From NCBI GenBank assembly GCA_964488535.1, contig CAZAUT010000010.1, forward strand, positions 1 through 42,173: a stretch of DNA of 42,173 nt, read 5' to 3'. Source of the stretch: GWB1-38-13 sp964488535. GTDB taxonomy: Bacteria; Patescibacteriota; Microgenomatia; UBA8517. The translations under genes and the position numbers were made by a program. Of this stretch, positions 7,047 to 15,177 are shown one piece after another. Below the pieces are notes generated by a model that made no database searches, had not been told where the DNA came from, and saw only the letters and a list, made by a program, of their open reading frames with translations. How positions within the stretch are numbered: position 1 is the stretch's first letter; each line of letters begins with the position of its first letter.

Positions 7047-9302
7047 TTATTTCTCCGGGTTGACGGAAATTGTGATATTTTCTGCGATTCTGGGAAGAGT
7101 TCCAAGCTTCCCCGGAAGCGGAAGGCGGACAAAATCAACCACTGCACGCTCGAAACCGGGAACATTGGACGACAGGTAGGTGTGTGCAGCCTCGGGAAAT
7201 TTCCCCTTTATGTTTTTAATAATCTCTTCCTCATTTACCTGCGGAAGGAGATCTGCCGATATTTTAAGTTCAATTGTGTAAACTCCTTCATCCTCACCCT
7301 CCTCAAAAGAAAAGTCTGTTTCAATTTCTTCCGTATTAAGAATGTATCCCGAAGGAGTCTTCTTGCTTAAATAGTCGGCTGCCAATTTTTCAATATCCTC
7401 TTTCTTAACAGCAATACCTCTTGCGGAAATGTCTAAAGTAAGGGATAAAGAAGTTGCCTCATCCCCAGGTTTCTTATCAAAATCCTTGTCCATAATTTCA
7501 TAAGAAACCGAGTCTTCAATAAGTATCTTCCCGTCAGAAATGCTTTCCGAAAGATCCGTCTTGAGTTTTTCCTCCAGTTCCGTTTGCAATGAACTTAAAA
7601 GTTTCTTTTGGTCTGCATCGGAAACGGCACTTACTTCCCTGCTGCTTCCACCCGAAAAAGCGGACTCGTTTGTTGCTTCCATGTCGGAGGTGGAGTAATT
7701 GGAAATAGAAAACGTCGACCCTGAAGCCAAATTATACTGTGCTCCAATTTCCTTTGCTGTAACCTTCGCCTTTGTAATACCGCGGGTAATTACACTTCCG
7801 CTTGCAACGGTAATATCATTATCCAATGAAAAAGTCAGTCCCTGCGGACCTTTAACAAGGGTATCTTTCGTAAGACTAATGGAACTTCCTGATCGGTAGA
7901 TTGTTATCTCGCCCGCAGCTTTATCACCGACTACTTTCGTTCCGCTGACATCTCCCAGTTTTTCACCCGAACCGCTTTTTTCTATCATTTCTCCTGCCAC
8001 AACATTTCCAGAAAGATCACTCGAAGAAGACGACGTGTCGATTGTAATACCAACTTCGTCATTTATTGCCATCGGTGACACATAAACGGTTACTTTCGCT
8101 TTTGGAAGGGTGTACCAAATTACAGCCAAAAACAGTAATACCAGCGGGATAAATAATAAGCCTGCCAAAAGAGGTTTTTTGCCCCCCACAATATGTCCCG
8201 GAAGAGATATCTTTGGTTTTCGAAAAACGTGTTTTAAGTTGCCAAAGAAGGCAAATACTCTGCCCCGATTTTTAACAGGAGGCTCTTCTTTTACAATATT
8301 AGATTTTGCCATCTCATTATTCTGCGGTAAACTACCGGAGTTTTCTTCAAATCCTTTCATGTCGGTAATTCCCGAAGGACCGGAAGTATCGACATTAAAT
8401 CCAAAATCCTCCGGTGTGATTTCTTCATCGGGAGGAAGAACATTTTCCTGACCTTCCGGTGTCTCGGGCAAAGGAGGTTCCACAACTTGTTCATGAGAAG
8501 TTTCCGGAATATCCGTTTCTTTTTCCGGCAGAATGTTCGAAACAACCTTTTCCACATTTCCCATTTCCGCTCCGCCGGCAAGACAAACGGCATATATCTT
8601 CTTCTCCGGGTTAACAATTTCAACCTTTGGGGTATGAAGAAACTGAATTTCATCAAGTCCCTCCCAATCGGCTTTGATAAGATCCTGCTTTATTTCGTCA
8701 AGCTCATCGTCTTTTGCATTATATAAGATAATTCTTGAAGGATACGGTTCACCGGTATAGAAACGCGACAAACCCTCGATCACATCGTCTGTCGGGGAAA
8801 CGCTCCTTGCTATCTGTGAAACCCCAGCCAGTTTTCCCAGACGGAAGATTGAAAGCTCCATACTTTCCTGCGAGACGCCCAAAAAAACCGCACTTACGTT
8901 CGATCCCTCCTCCGACTTATAATAATTGGAAAGCGCTTCAGACAGAACAACAAACCCGACGGGAGAAAGGGCTAATTCGGAGCAAACCCTCTTTATTTTT
9001 GAAATATACTTTTCTTTTATCTCCCCGCCTTCAACCCAAGAAGAAACGACCCCGAAAACCGTCTTTTTCGGAGGTTCGATGTCCTCAGAAAGGCTTTGAA
9101 CAACCTGTGAACACGCTGTATCGCAAGCCGATAGCAATTCCTCATCCAGACTCCATGCCGACGGTGTACTTATAGACAAAACATTCACTTTTCCGTCATC
9201 AATCTTCCAGATCCCGGCAGAAACCCATTCCGGTTCAATAATCACCGACCAGAAGAGTTCTTCCTCTTCCTTCTTTTTGGGCAGAAAACTCTTTATATCC
9301 AT
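7047..9302 (-). CDS. Large membrane protein: actin-like (PilM/FtsA-like) N-domain, one TM helix, baseplate-J-like exterior
   Basis: The product has 751 residues in three parts. Residues 1-250 are cytoplasmic and resemble a degenerate actin-like PilM/FtsA domain (VSAGIWKIDDGKV; SNVSAVFLGVSQESMELSIF), which is inference. Residues 260-370 are an acidic, proline-rich linker. A single helix (about 376-396, LLAGLLFIPLVLLFLAVIWY) is followed by an outside region with the baseplate-J/gp47-like pattern AAGEITIYRSGSSISLTKDT and GITKAKVTAKEIGAQYNLAS. The last 150 residues are alpha/beta with repeated SFEEGEDEG-type acidic turns. Such architectures are common in Patescibacteria but have no settled role. 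It is translationally close to the downstream sortase (4 bp), suggesting a joint surface-assembly function. The start is the first ATG, with AT-rich DNA before it. Confidence 0.75.
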   Translation of the reverse strand: MDIKSFLPKKKEEEELFWSVIIEPEWVSAGIWKIDDGKVNVLSISTPSAWSLDEELLSACDTACSQVVQSLSEDIEPPKKTVFGVVSSWVEGGEIKEKYISKIKRVCSELALSPVGFVVLSEALSNYYKSEEGSNVSAVFLGVSQESMELSIFRLGKLAGVSQIARSVSPTDDVIEGLSRFYTGEPYPSRIILYNAKDDELDEIKQDLIKADWEGLDEIQFLHTPKVEIVNPEKKIYAVCLAGGAEMGNVEKVVSNILPEKETDIPETSHEQVVEPPLPETPEGQENVLPPDEEITPEDFGFNVDTSGPSGITDMKGFEENSGSLPQNNEMAKSNIVKEEPPVKNRGRVFAFFGNLKHVFRKPKISLPGHIVGGKKPLLAGLLFIPLVLLFLAVIWYTLPKAKVTVYVSPMAINDEVGITIDTSSSSSDLSGNVVAGEMIEKSGSGEKLGDVSGTKVVGDKAAGEITIYRSGSSISLTKDTLVKGPQGLTFSLDNDITVASGSVITRGITKAKVTAKEIGAQYNLASGSTFSISNYSTSDMEATNESAFSGGSSREVSAVSDADQKKLLSSLQTELEEKLKTDLSESISDGKILIEDSVSYEIMDKDFDKKPGDEATSLSLTLDISARGIAVKKEDIEKLAADYLSKKTPSGYILNTEEIETDFSFEEGEDEGVYTIELKISADLLPQVNEEEIIKNIKGKFPEAAHTYLSSNVPGFERAVVDFVRLPLPGKLGTLPRIAENITISVNPEK

Positions 9303-9488
9303 AAAAAATATAATACTAATCTACTAATATATTCGAATGTAACGAATACCTACAAATAAGAATATTCTCCATTTACCATGGATTTAAATATTTAAGTATT
9401 TTCAATTAACCAATAAATGGCAAATGGTAAATGATAAATTATTAGCAGGTATTAGTAGAATTAGTTCTAATTCGTTGATTAGCATTAT
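9303..9488. repeat. Quasi-palindromic TACTAAT/ATTCG spacer between alaS and the baseplate-J-like gene
   Basis: The gap is made of words such as ACTAATCTACTAATAT, TTCGAATGTAACGAATACC and, near the alaS stop, TTCGTTGATTAGCATTAT. The same words recur at 24690-24784 and 33626-33734. No gene is seen. Confidence 0.6.
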
Positions 9489-11312
9489 CTACTTGTCCAG
9501 TGTCATATACACTCTCACTAATCCACTGCCGATTTTCTCCTGTTTATTAATCTTAACACGTCCGATCTCACCCGTGAACGCAACATGCGGTCCTCCGCAA
9601 AATTCACGGCTGAAAGCACTTTCAATATTGTCTCCTATAAAATAAACGTTGACTGTATCGGCGTATTTTTCATTAAAAGCGTGTATGGCACCAGTTTTTA
9701 ACGCTTCATCTTTCGGCATGACTTTGCAGTTTACAGGAAGGTTTTTAGCAATAATCCCGTTTATTTCGTCAATAACATTCTTTAGTTGCTCCTCGGTTAA
9801 CTTTTCCGGGTTGGGAAAGTCAAACCTGCTCCGGTCTTTAGTGATATTCTGGCCTTTTTGTACAACGTGGGATCCCAAAATCCTTCGTAAAGAAGCAAGA
9901 AGAAGGTGAGTGGCAGTATGAAGTTTGACCACCTCAGACGACTTGTCGGCAAGTCCCCCTTTAAAAACACCGGCGGAAGTGGTACGTGAGAGATTTTTAT
10001 GTTTTTCAAATTCATCAAGAAATAATTTCCTGTTATTTAAAGAAAACTTCCTGCCTTTTTCTTCAAGAACTTCCAGGGTAAGCTCAAGCGGGAAACCTTC
10101 GCTTTGGTAAAGGTCAAACGCAACATTTCCGTTAATGTCTTCATTTTTACTGATGAGCACCTCCAGTTTTCTCATTCCCCGATCGATCGCTTTGGAAAAT
10201 TTCTCGGCCTCCTCATTTATTACAAGTTGTACTTCATTTGGGGGGTTCAAAGTTATTGGAATTTTATTTTCCGACAGGTCGATTTCGGGAAAACCCAAAA
10301 ACTCACCATTCGCAATTTTTTTGGCGTGAAGAACGGAACGCCTTATCAAACGGCGCAGGATATAACCATGGGCTTTGTTGGTAGGAAATATTCCGCTTGA
10401 AATAAGAGCAATCGAAGCACGAAGGTGGTCGGCGATTATCCGGCAACTTATGTCCGCCTCCTCGGATTCCCCGTAACCTACTTTATAAATTTCGGATATT
10501 TTCTCAATTATCGGGAAAAACAGATCCGTCCTGAAAATGTCCGGCGTGTTATTAAGAACCGCCGTAATTCTCTCCAACCCTCCTCCGAAATCAACGTTTT
10601 TTTGCGGTAATTCTTCAAGTCTTCCTTCACCCACCTTTTTATACTGGATAAAAACAGAGTTACCGATCTCTAAAAATCTACCGCAGTCGCAGTTGGGATG
10701 GCATTTTTCATTTTTATAAATGGAGTTTTCATGCAAATGAAGTTCTTCTCCAAAATCGTAAAACATCTCACTATCAGGGCCACCTATTTGACCAATTGGC
10801 ATTTCTTCAGGGATACCGGTCAATGACCACCAATTTTTTTTATCAGCATAAAAAACAATTTTGTTTTCGGTAACACCTAACTTTTTCCAAATTTCAAACG
10901 ATTCGTTGTCTTTTGGAACACTCGCAGACCCCTCAAAAACGGAGACCCACAAGTGATCTTTGTCAATTGAAAGCTCTTTGGTAAAAAACTCATACGCCCA
11001 TTCAAGTTGCTCCGCCTTGAAATAATCTCCAAGGGACCAATTGCCAAGCATTTCAAAAAAAGTTGTATGTCTGTTGTCACCCACTTCTTCAATGTCCCCC
11101 AAACGAATCGAGGGTTGGGAATTTACCAATTTTTTTCCCTCCGGGTGCGGCTCACCCAATAAGTAGGGCACTAGGGGCTGCATACCTGCAGATGTAAAAA
11201 GGGTTGAGGGGTCATTTTCCAAAACCAAGGGCGCAGGATCGATTTTCTTATGATCTCGTGGAGAACTTTTGAAAAAGTTAATATATTTTTCCCTTACCTC
11301 ACTTGCTTTCAT
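9489..11312 (-). CDS. alaS: Alanyl-tRNA synthetase, short form without C-Ala domain
   Basis: The enzyme charges tRNA-Ala in the cytoplasm. The N-terminal class-II catalytic core is unmistakable: VREKYINFFKSSPRDHKKID, LFTSAGMQPLVPYLLG, GDNRHTTFFEMLGNWSLGDY, and GGGLERI. The editing domain has HTATHLL (HxxxH) and FCGGPHV (CxxxH), which form the zinc site. The protein stops soon after SGLVRVYMTLDK at 607 residues, while typical bacterial AlaRS is around 870. The C-Ala domain is therefore absent and the end of the editing domain is the end of the protein. That is a clean truncation with no remnant downstream. Transcription probably starts only a few bases before the ATG (see promoter entry), giving an almost leaderless mRNA. 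Confidence 0.97.
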   Translation of the reverse strand: MKASEVREKYINFFKSSPRDHKKIDPAPLVLENDPSTLFTSAGMQPLVPYLLGEPHPEGKKLVNSQPSIRLGDIEEVGDNRHTTFFEMLGNWSLGDYFKAEQLEWAYEFFTKELSIDKDHLWVSVFEGSASVPKDNESFEIWKKLGVTENKIVFYADKKNWWSLTGIPEEMPIGQIGGPDSEMFYDFGEELHLHENSIYKNEKCHPNCDCGRFLEIGNSVFIQYKKVGEGRLEELPQKNVDFGGGLERITAVLNNTPDIFRTDLFFPIIEKISEIYKVGYGESEEADISCRIIADHLRASIALISSGIFPTNKAHGYILRRLIRRSVLHAKKIANGEFLGFPEIDLSENKIPITLNPPNEVQLVINEEAEKFSKAIDRGMRKLEVLISKNEDINGNVAFDLYQSEGFPLELTLEVLEEKGRKFSLNNRKLFLDEFEKHKNLSRTTSAGVFKGGLADKSSEVVKLHTATHLLLASLRRILGSHVVQKGQNITKDRSRFDFPNPEKLTEEQLKNVIDEINGIIAKNLPVNCKVMPKDEALKTGAIHAFNEKYADTVNVYFIGDNIESAFSREFCGGPHVAFTGEIGRVKINKQEKIGSGLVRVYMTLDK

Positions 11313-11321
11313 CGGACTTAA

Positions 11322-11350
11322 ATTATAGCTTTGTCTTGATTTTTAATCTA
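11322..11350 (-). promoter_or_regulatory. alaS promoter, near-leaderless
   Basis: On the minus strand, TATAAT at 11322-11327 is preceded with 17-bp spacing by TAGATT (11345-11350). The expected transcription start at about 11315 is only about 3 bases before the alaS ATG at 11312. This predicts a leaderless or nearly leaderless mRNA. Confidence 0.6.
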
Positions 11351-11364
11351 TATGATTATATATA
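11336..11364 (+). promoter_or_regulatory. Promoter of the small divergent gene at 11387
   Basis: TTGATT (11336-11341), 17 bp, TATATA (11359-11364). It overlaps the alaS promoter on the opposite strand, so RNA polymerase binding at one should compete with the other. Confidence 0.55.
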
Positions 11365-11386
11365 AGGATTATATATACTTATAAAG

Positions 11387-11632
11387 ATGGAAAGATTTAA
11401 AGGAATTCTTCTTTTTCGCAAACAAAATAAAATAACATCCGTACCTGCGGACGTCGCATGGGAAAAAGAAAAAGCTCTCGAGGAATTGACATCAAGGCAA
11501 TTAAACCATCAAATTACAACTGATGAATATTTGAAACAATTGGATCATCTTCACTCGTTGGATTTCAGAAAAATAGCTATTGCACGATCAAAAATTACCA
11601 GACGAAACGGTTTTTTCAGATGGCTTTTTTAA
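11387..11632 (+). CDS. Small hypothetical protein (SHOCT-like helix pair)
   Basis: This 81-residue cytoplasmic protein stands divergent from alaS. The stretch LEELTSRQLNHQITTDEYLK followed by QLDHLHSLD has the form of a SHOCT-type short domain (helix, turn with IT-x-EEY, helix). That family assignment is weak. The ends are basic and the C-terminus (RRNGFFRWLF) is hydrophobic and aromatic. A good promoter precedes it. No transmembrane helix or cysteine is present. Function is unknown. Confidence 0.6.
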   Translation: MERFKGILLFRKQNKITSVPADVAWEKEKALEELTSRQLNHQITTDEYLKQLDHLHSLDFRKIAIARSKITRRNGFFRWLF

Positions 11633-11689
11633 TATTCAGCCAACTATCGAATAACTAATATAACGGCATAACTTCGGGTAAGTATTGCG

Positions 11690-11902
11690 TCATTTTTTCT
11701 TTTTAAATAGTTCCAGAATTCCCGAAAGTTTCTCTGTTCTGATCAACCCGCCTCCCAAAAGCGAATCGTCAAGTAAGTTATTAATCTTTTTAATTCCCTT
11801 TTTTACATCAAGCAGAATAAAAAAGACCTGTATACCAACGAGAACCAGTAAAATTGTAAGAACTACAACAACGGTAATTAAAAGCGTTTGAATTGAATCC
11901 AT
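11690..11902 (-). CDS. Small single-pass membrane protein
   Basis: Seventy residues from the ATG at 11902; an ATG two codons upstream is also possible. Residues 5-30 form one long hydrophobic helix (TLLITVVVVLTILLVLVGIQ). A basic and amphipathic tail follows (VKKGIKKINNLLDDSLLGG), ending in FKKKK. It lies last in a leftward series behind the RodZ-like gene and ftsK, so a link to division or cell shape is possible, but only by position. I do not recognise a named family. Confidence 0.65.
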   Translation of the reverse strand: MDSIQTLLITVVVVLTILLVLVGIQVFFILLDVKKGIKKINNLLDDSLLGGGLIRTEKLSGILELFKKKK

Positions 11903-11959
11903 AATCAATTAAGTTCCAGATTCTAAATACTAAATTCAAAATAAATCACAAAAACCAAA

Positions 11960-12592
11960 TTACTTCTCTTTTGGTTTGATATTAACAATCACCACTGTTT
12001 CTTTGCCGTATCTTGACTTGGCAATAAAGACGATTTCTTGCGTGTTTTCATCAATTTCGATCATATCCGAAAAAAGTCCGTTGTCATCAACCAATACTGC
12101 CTGATTGTTAACAGACAAAGATGCGCCGGCATCTGTATTTCCCCTTACTTGAATTTCACCAATTGGGCTTTCTTGCCCTTGTGAGGGATAAAGTACGGAA
12201 AGTGTGGGAGGTGAAATATAGGAAAGATATTGGTAAAAAAGATAACCCAAAAATAACGCCACAGCTAAAATTATCGAAAATATTGTGGCCATTTTCGGAT
12301 TGATTGAATTTTTTAGTGCCACATCCGGTTTGGGATTTACCAAAATATCTTTTTCGTTTCTTGGACAATCTCTTCTGAAAAGGGCTGCTGCGGTCTCTTC
12401 GGAAATATCAAGGCTTTTTGCTATCGTCCTCACAAAACCAAGAGTAACCGAGTATCCCGGAAGCCCCTTCCATTCACAATTTTCTATCATCTCAATAAAC
12501 TTTCTTTTTATTTTTGTCTCTTTCTGCACCTGAGACAGAGAAAGTTTCTTTTTTAACCGTTCTTCTTTCAGATAAGTTCCGACCGTTCTCAT
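11960..12592 (-). CDS. RodZ-like HTH membrane protein
   Basis: The 210-residue product has the RodZ architecture. An N-terminal HTH_25/Xre-like domain covers about residues 1-75 (VGTYLKEERLKKKLSLSQVQ, then FIEMIENCEWKGLPGYSVTL, as in RodZ). A single transmembrane helix follows at about 100-120 (ATIFSIILAVALFLGYLFYQ). The outside domain, PPTLSVLYPSQGQESPIG to the end, resembles an Ig-like/glucodextranase-B fold. RodZ links MreB filaments to the wall machinery in other bacteria. No mreB is seen here, so the role in cell shape is inferred. It follows ftsK by 14 bp, probably in one transcript. Confidence 0.8.
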   Translation of the reverse strand: MRTVGTYLKEERLKKKLSLSQVQKETKIKRKFIEMIENCEWKGLPGYSVTLGFVRTIAKSLDISEETAAALFRRDCPRNEKDILVNPKPDVALKNSINPKMATIFSIILAVALFLGYLFYQYLSYISPPTLSVLYPSQGQESPIGEIQVRGNTDAGASLSVNNQAVLVDDNGLFSDMIEIDENTQEIVFIAKSRYGKETVVIVNIKPKEK

Positions 12593-12606
12593 AACAAAAT
12601 ATCTAA

Positions 12607-14757
12607 TTACTGAGGCTGTTCCGGTGATTTACTTTTCAGTATCTCTTCAGCCGACCTGATCAATACCTCCCTTCCTTTGGAGGTGTTATTATCGGTTGCA
12701 TGGGCAATAACCCCTGCGGACTCCAGCTGGTCCATAATTCTTGCTGCCCGCGCATACCCGATCGAAAGCCGTCTTTGAAGCATAGACGCCGATGCCTTGT
12801 CAAACTGACAAACGGTTTCCACCGCTTTTTTAAAAAGGTTGTCAACTTCGCCGTCAAAACCTTCTATCGAAAGGCCCGGCACACCTGTCCGCGACGTTAC
12901 CTCTTCAGTGTACTGAGGTTCAACGCCCTGATTTTTCGTGAAAGATACAAGCGAGTTTATATCCCGATCCGCCACATAAGCCCCCTGAATTCTGACCGGC
13001 TTTGCCTGCTCGGGAGGAAGGTATAACATATCACCCTTTCCAAGCAGTTTTTCCGCCCCCTGTGTATCAAGAATTACCCTTGAGTCAACCTGCGAGGAGA
13101 CGGCAAAGGCAATCCGGCACGGGATATTGGCCTTGATAAGTCCCGTAATAATATTGACGCTCGGTCTTTGCGTCGCCAAGACCATATGAATACCGGTCGC
13201 ACGGCTCATCTGCGCAATTCTCGTAATCGTATCTTCAACTTCAACGGGAGATAAAAGCATAATATCGGCAAGCTCGTCGATAAAGAGAACTATATAAGGC
13301 ATTGCCTGAAAACCAGACATTTCGTTATAGGCATCAATGTTTCTTGCTCCGGCTTCGGAAAACAGCTTGTAACGTCTGTCCATTTCATCCATGAGCCACT
13401 TTAACGCGGATACCACTTTCTTGGGCTCGATAATAACGGGGGCTAAAAGATGTGGTATCCCATTGTAATTGGCCATCTCGACTCTTTTCGGATCGACAAG
13501 TATAAGTTTCAATTCCGACGGTGAGGTTCTGAAAAGAAGAGTTGACAAAAAGGTGTTGATACAAACCGACTTGCCCGACCCGGTTTGTCCCGCGACCAGC
13601 ACATGAGGCATGCGTGCAAGATCCGCAATAATCGGCTTTCCCGAAACATCGAGCCCCAATGCGACCGCAAGTTTGCTTTTTTGATTTTTCATCACGTCGT
13701 TTTCCAAAATTTTCCTTAAAGGAACAAACTCCGGTGCGATGTTGGGTAATTCTATACCGACCAGCGATCTTCCGGGAATCGGAGCTTCAATTCTGATTGT
13801 TCCGGTAGTGGCAGCAAGCGCGAGCGCAAGATCACGTTCAAGAGCAGTAATCTTTGACAGTTTGGTTCCTATTCCCACCTCAATTGCGTATTGCGTCACC
13901 GCCGGACCCATGTTCACCTCGACGACACGGGCTGCAATTCCAAACGATCCCAAAGTGTCTTCAATCGTTGCTGCATTATTCTTTACGTCCCCCCTGTTCG
14001 CCCTCCCACCACTATTATCTGAAAATATCGATACCGGCGGATATTTCCAAATTTTCTCCTCTCCGGCAACATTTGTAATTATTTTTTGTTCTCTTGACTG
14101 CGGTTCGAAAATATCGGCAGCTGCGGTGTTCGAAATTTTCGGATGATCAGAATCCTGTTTGCGTTCAGGTTCAAAAACCGCTTTTGCGTCAAACTTAAGA
14201 TTGCTCTTTTGCCCGTTTTTAAAAAGTCCCGTTTGTATGACTTTTTTGCTTCCGGCTTTACCTCTGAATATATATTTTCTGAAGATGTCCCGCAAAAAAA
14301 GATAAACCTGGTCCAAAGATGTGTTAAAAAGTATCACCAATCCCACAAATGTCGTACCTAAAAGAAGAATGTACCCTCCCGCGTCGGTAATCAAGGCAGA
14401 AATACCTTTCCATCCGCTTTTACCCAAAACACCCGCTCTTGTCAGAAACATGACTGAAATAAAAAAAAGCAAGGTACCAACAACAACGTTTGGCTGGCTT
14501 AAGGGAATTCTTAAACGCGACACCATAAGTCCCAAAACCAAAAGTATAAAGGGGACAAAGTTTGCACACCAGCCGAAAAGCTGCTCTATCCATTCGTTTA
14601 TCCGGTAGAGAATTACACCGTTCTGCGTAAATGAAATTAACGTCAAAGCCGACATTACATAAAATGCAACCGAAGAAATTGTATATACCGCAGCCGGTTT
14701 CAATTTTAATTTAAAAGCCTTTTTCGATTTTGTTACACGGCGTCTTTTTTTACTCAT
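12607..14757 (-). CDS. ftsK: FtsK/SpoIIIE-family DNA translocase
   Basis: The 716-residue protein pumps chromosomal DNA through the division septum. The N-terminal 170 residues hold about four transmembrane helices after a basic start (MSKKRRRVTKSKKAFKLK). A short linker leads to the motor: FtsK alpha domain, GPAVTQYAIEV, Walker A GQTGSGKS near residue 391, VDPKRVEM, Walker B VLFIDELADI near residue 490, and MATQRPS-like LATQRPSVNIITG. The C-terminal winged-helix gamma domain is present (ASASMLQRRLSIGYARAARI), which reads KOPS-type sites in model organisms. Length is on the short side because the linker is short. It sits 14 bp upstream of the RodZ-like gene. Confidence 0.97.
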   Translation of the reverse strand: MSKKRRRVTKSKKAFKLKLKPAAVYTISSVAFYVMSALTLISFTQNGVILYRINEWIEQLFGWCANFVPFILLVLGLMVSRLRIPLSQPNVVVGTLLFFISVMFLTRAGVLGKSGWKGISALITDAGGYILLLGTTFVGLVILFNTSLDQVYLFLRDIFRKYIFRGKAGSKKVIQTGLFKNGQKSNLKFDAKAVFEPERKQDSDHPKISNTAAADIFEPQSREQKIITNVAGEEKIWKYPPVSIFSDNSGGRANRGDVKNNAATIEDTLGSFGIAARVVEVNMGPAVTQYAIEVGIGTKLSKITALERDLALALAATTGTIRIEAPIPGRSLVGIELPNIAPEFVPLRKILENDVMKNQKSKLAVALGLDVSGKPIIADLARMPHVLVAGQTGSGKSVCINTFLSTLLFRTSPSELKLILVDPKRVEMANYNGIPHLLAPVIIEPKKVVSALKWLMDEMDRRYKLFSEAGARNIDAYNEMSGFQAMPYIVLFIDELADIMLLSPVEVEDTITRIAQMSRATGIHMVLATQRPSVNIITGLIKANIPCRIAFAVSSQVDSRVILDTQGAEKLLGKGDMLYLPPEQAKPVRIQGAYVADRDINSLVSFTKNQGVEPQYTEEVTSRTGVPGLSIEGFDGEVDNLFKKAVETVCQFDKASASMLQRRLSIGYARAARIMDQLESAGVIAHATDNNTSKGREVLIRSAEEILKSKSPEQPQ

Positions 14758-14817
14758 ACAAAATTCATTATATATTAATTCCGATCGAACATTAAAGAAG
14801 TGAAGCTATGTCACCAG

Positions 14818-15177
14818 TCATCCATTCAAGGAATTCACGACTGGTTTTAGGTTGTTAGCCACATATTCATCAAATTGTCTGTCGTACTTGTCTTTGATCT
14901 TTTCAATTTTTTGTTTAAACGCCTCGTCATTTTTCTTTTTATCCGCTTCATAATTTTCTAGCAAAGCTTTCGTTTTTTCAGGATCTTTTTTCATTGCTTC
15001 ATTAACCAAGTCTTTAAACGAATCGTCAATTTTTTTGGCATGTTCAAAAAGGGCGTTTGTTTGTTTTTCATCCAATTTTCCCACATAAAAATCAATCTCT
15101 TTCGGAGTCATTTGAATACTCAAACCCCCAAGAAGTTTTACGAGTTGTTTCTTTTTATTTTCAAGAGTTTTATTCAT
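14818..15177 (-). CDS. Small charged coiled-coil protein, coupled to the 1154-residue gene
   Basis: About 119 residues, with ATGs at 15180 and 15177; either overlaps the stop of the large upstream gene by a few bases (ATGATGAATAA), so translation is probably coupled. The sequence is very rich in K, E and D with long predicted helices (for example KKIDDSFKDLVNEAMKKDPE and KQKIEKIKDKYDRQFDEYVA). It has no cysteine, signal peptide or membrane helix. I do not recognise it. Coupling suggests it works with the 1154-residue protein. Confidence 0.75.
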   Translation of the reverse strand: MNKTLENKKKQLVKLLGGLSIQMTPKEIDFYVGKLDEKQTNALFEHAKKIDDSFKDLVNEAMKKDPEKTKALLENYEADKKKNDEAFKQKIEKIKDKYDRQFDEYVANNLKPVVNSLNG

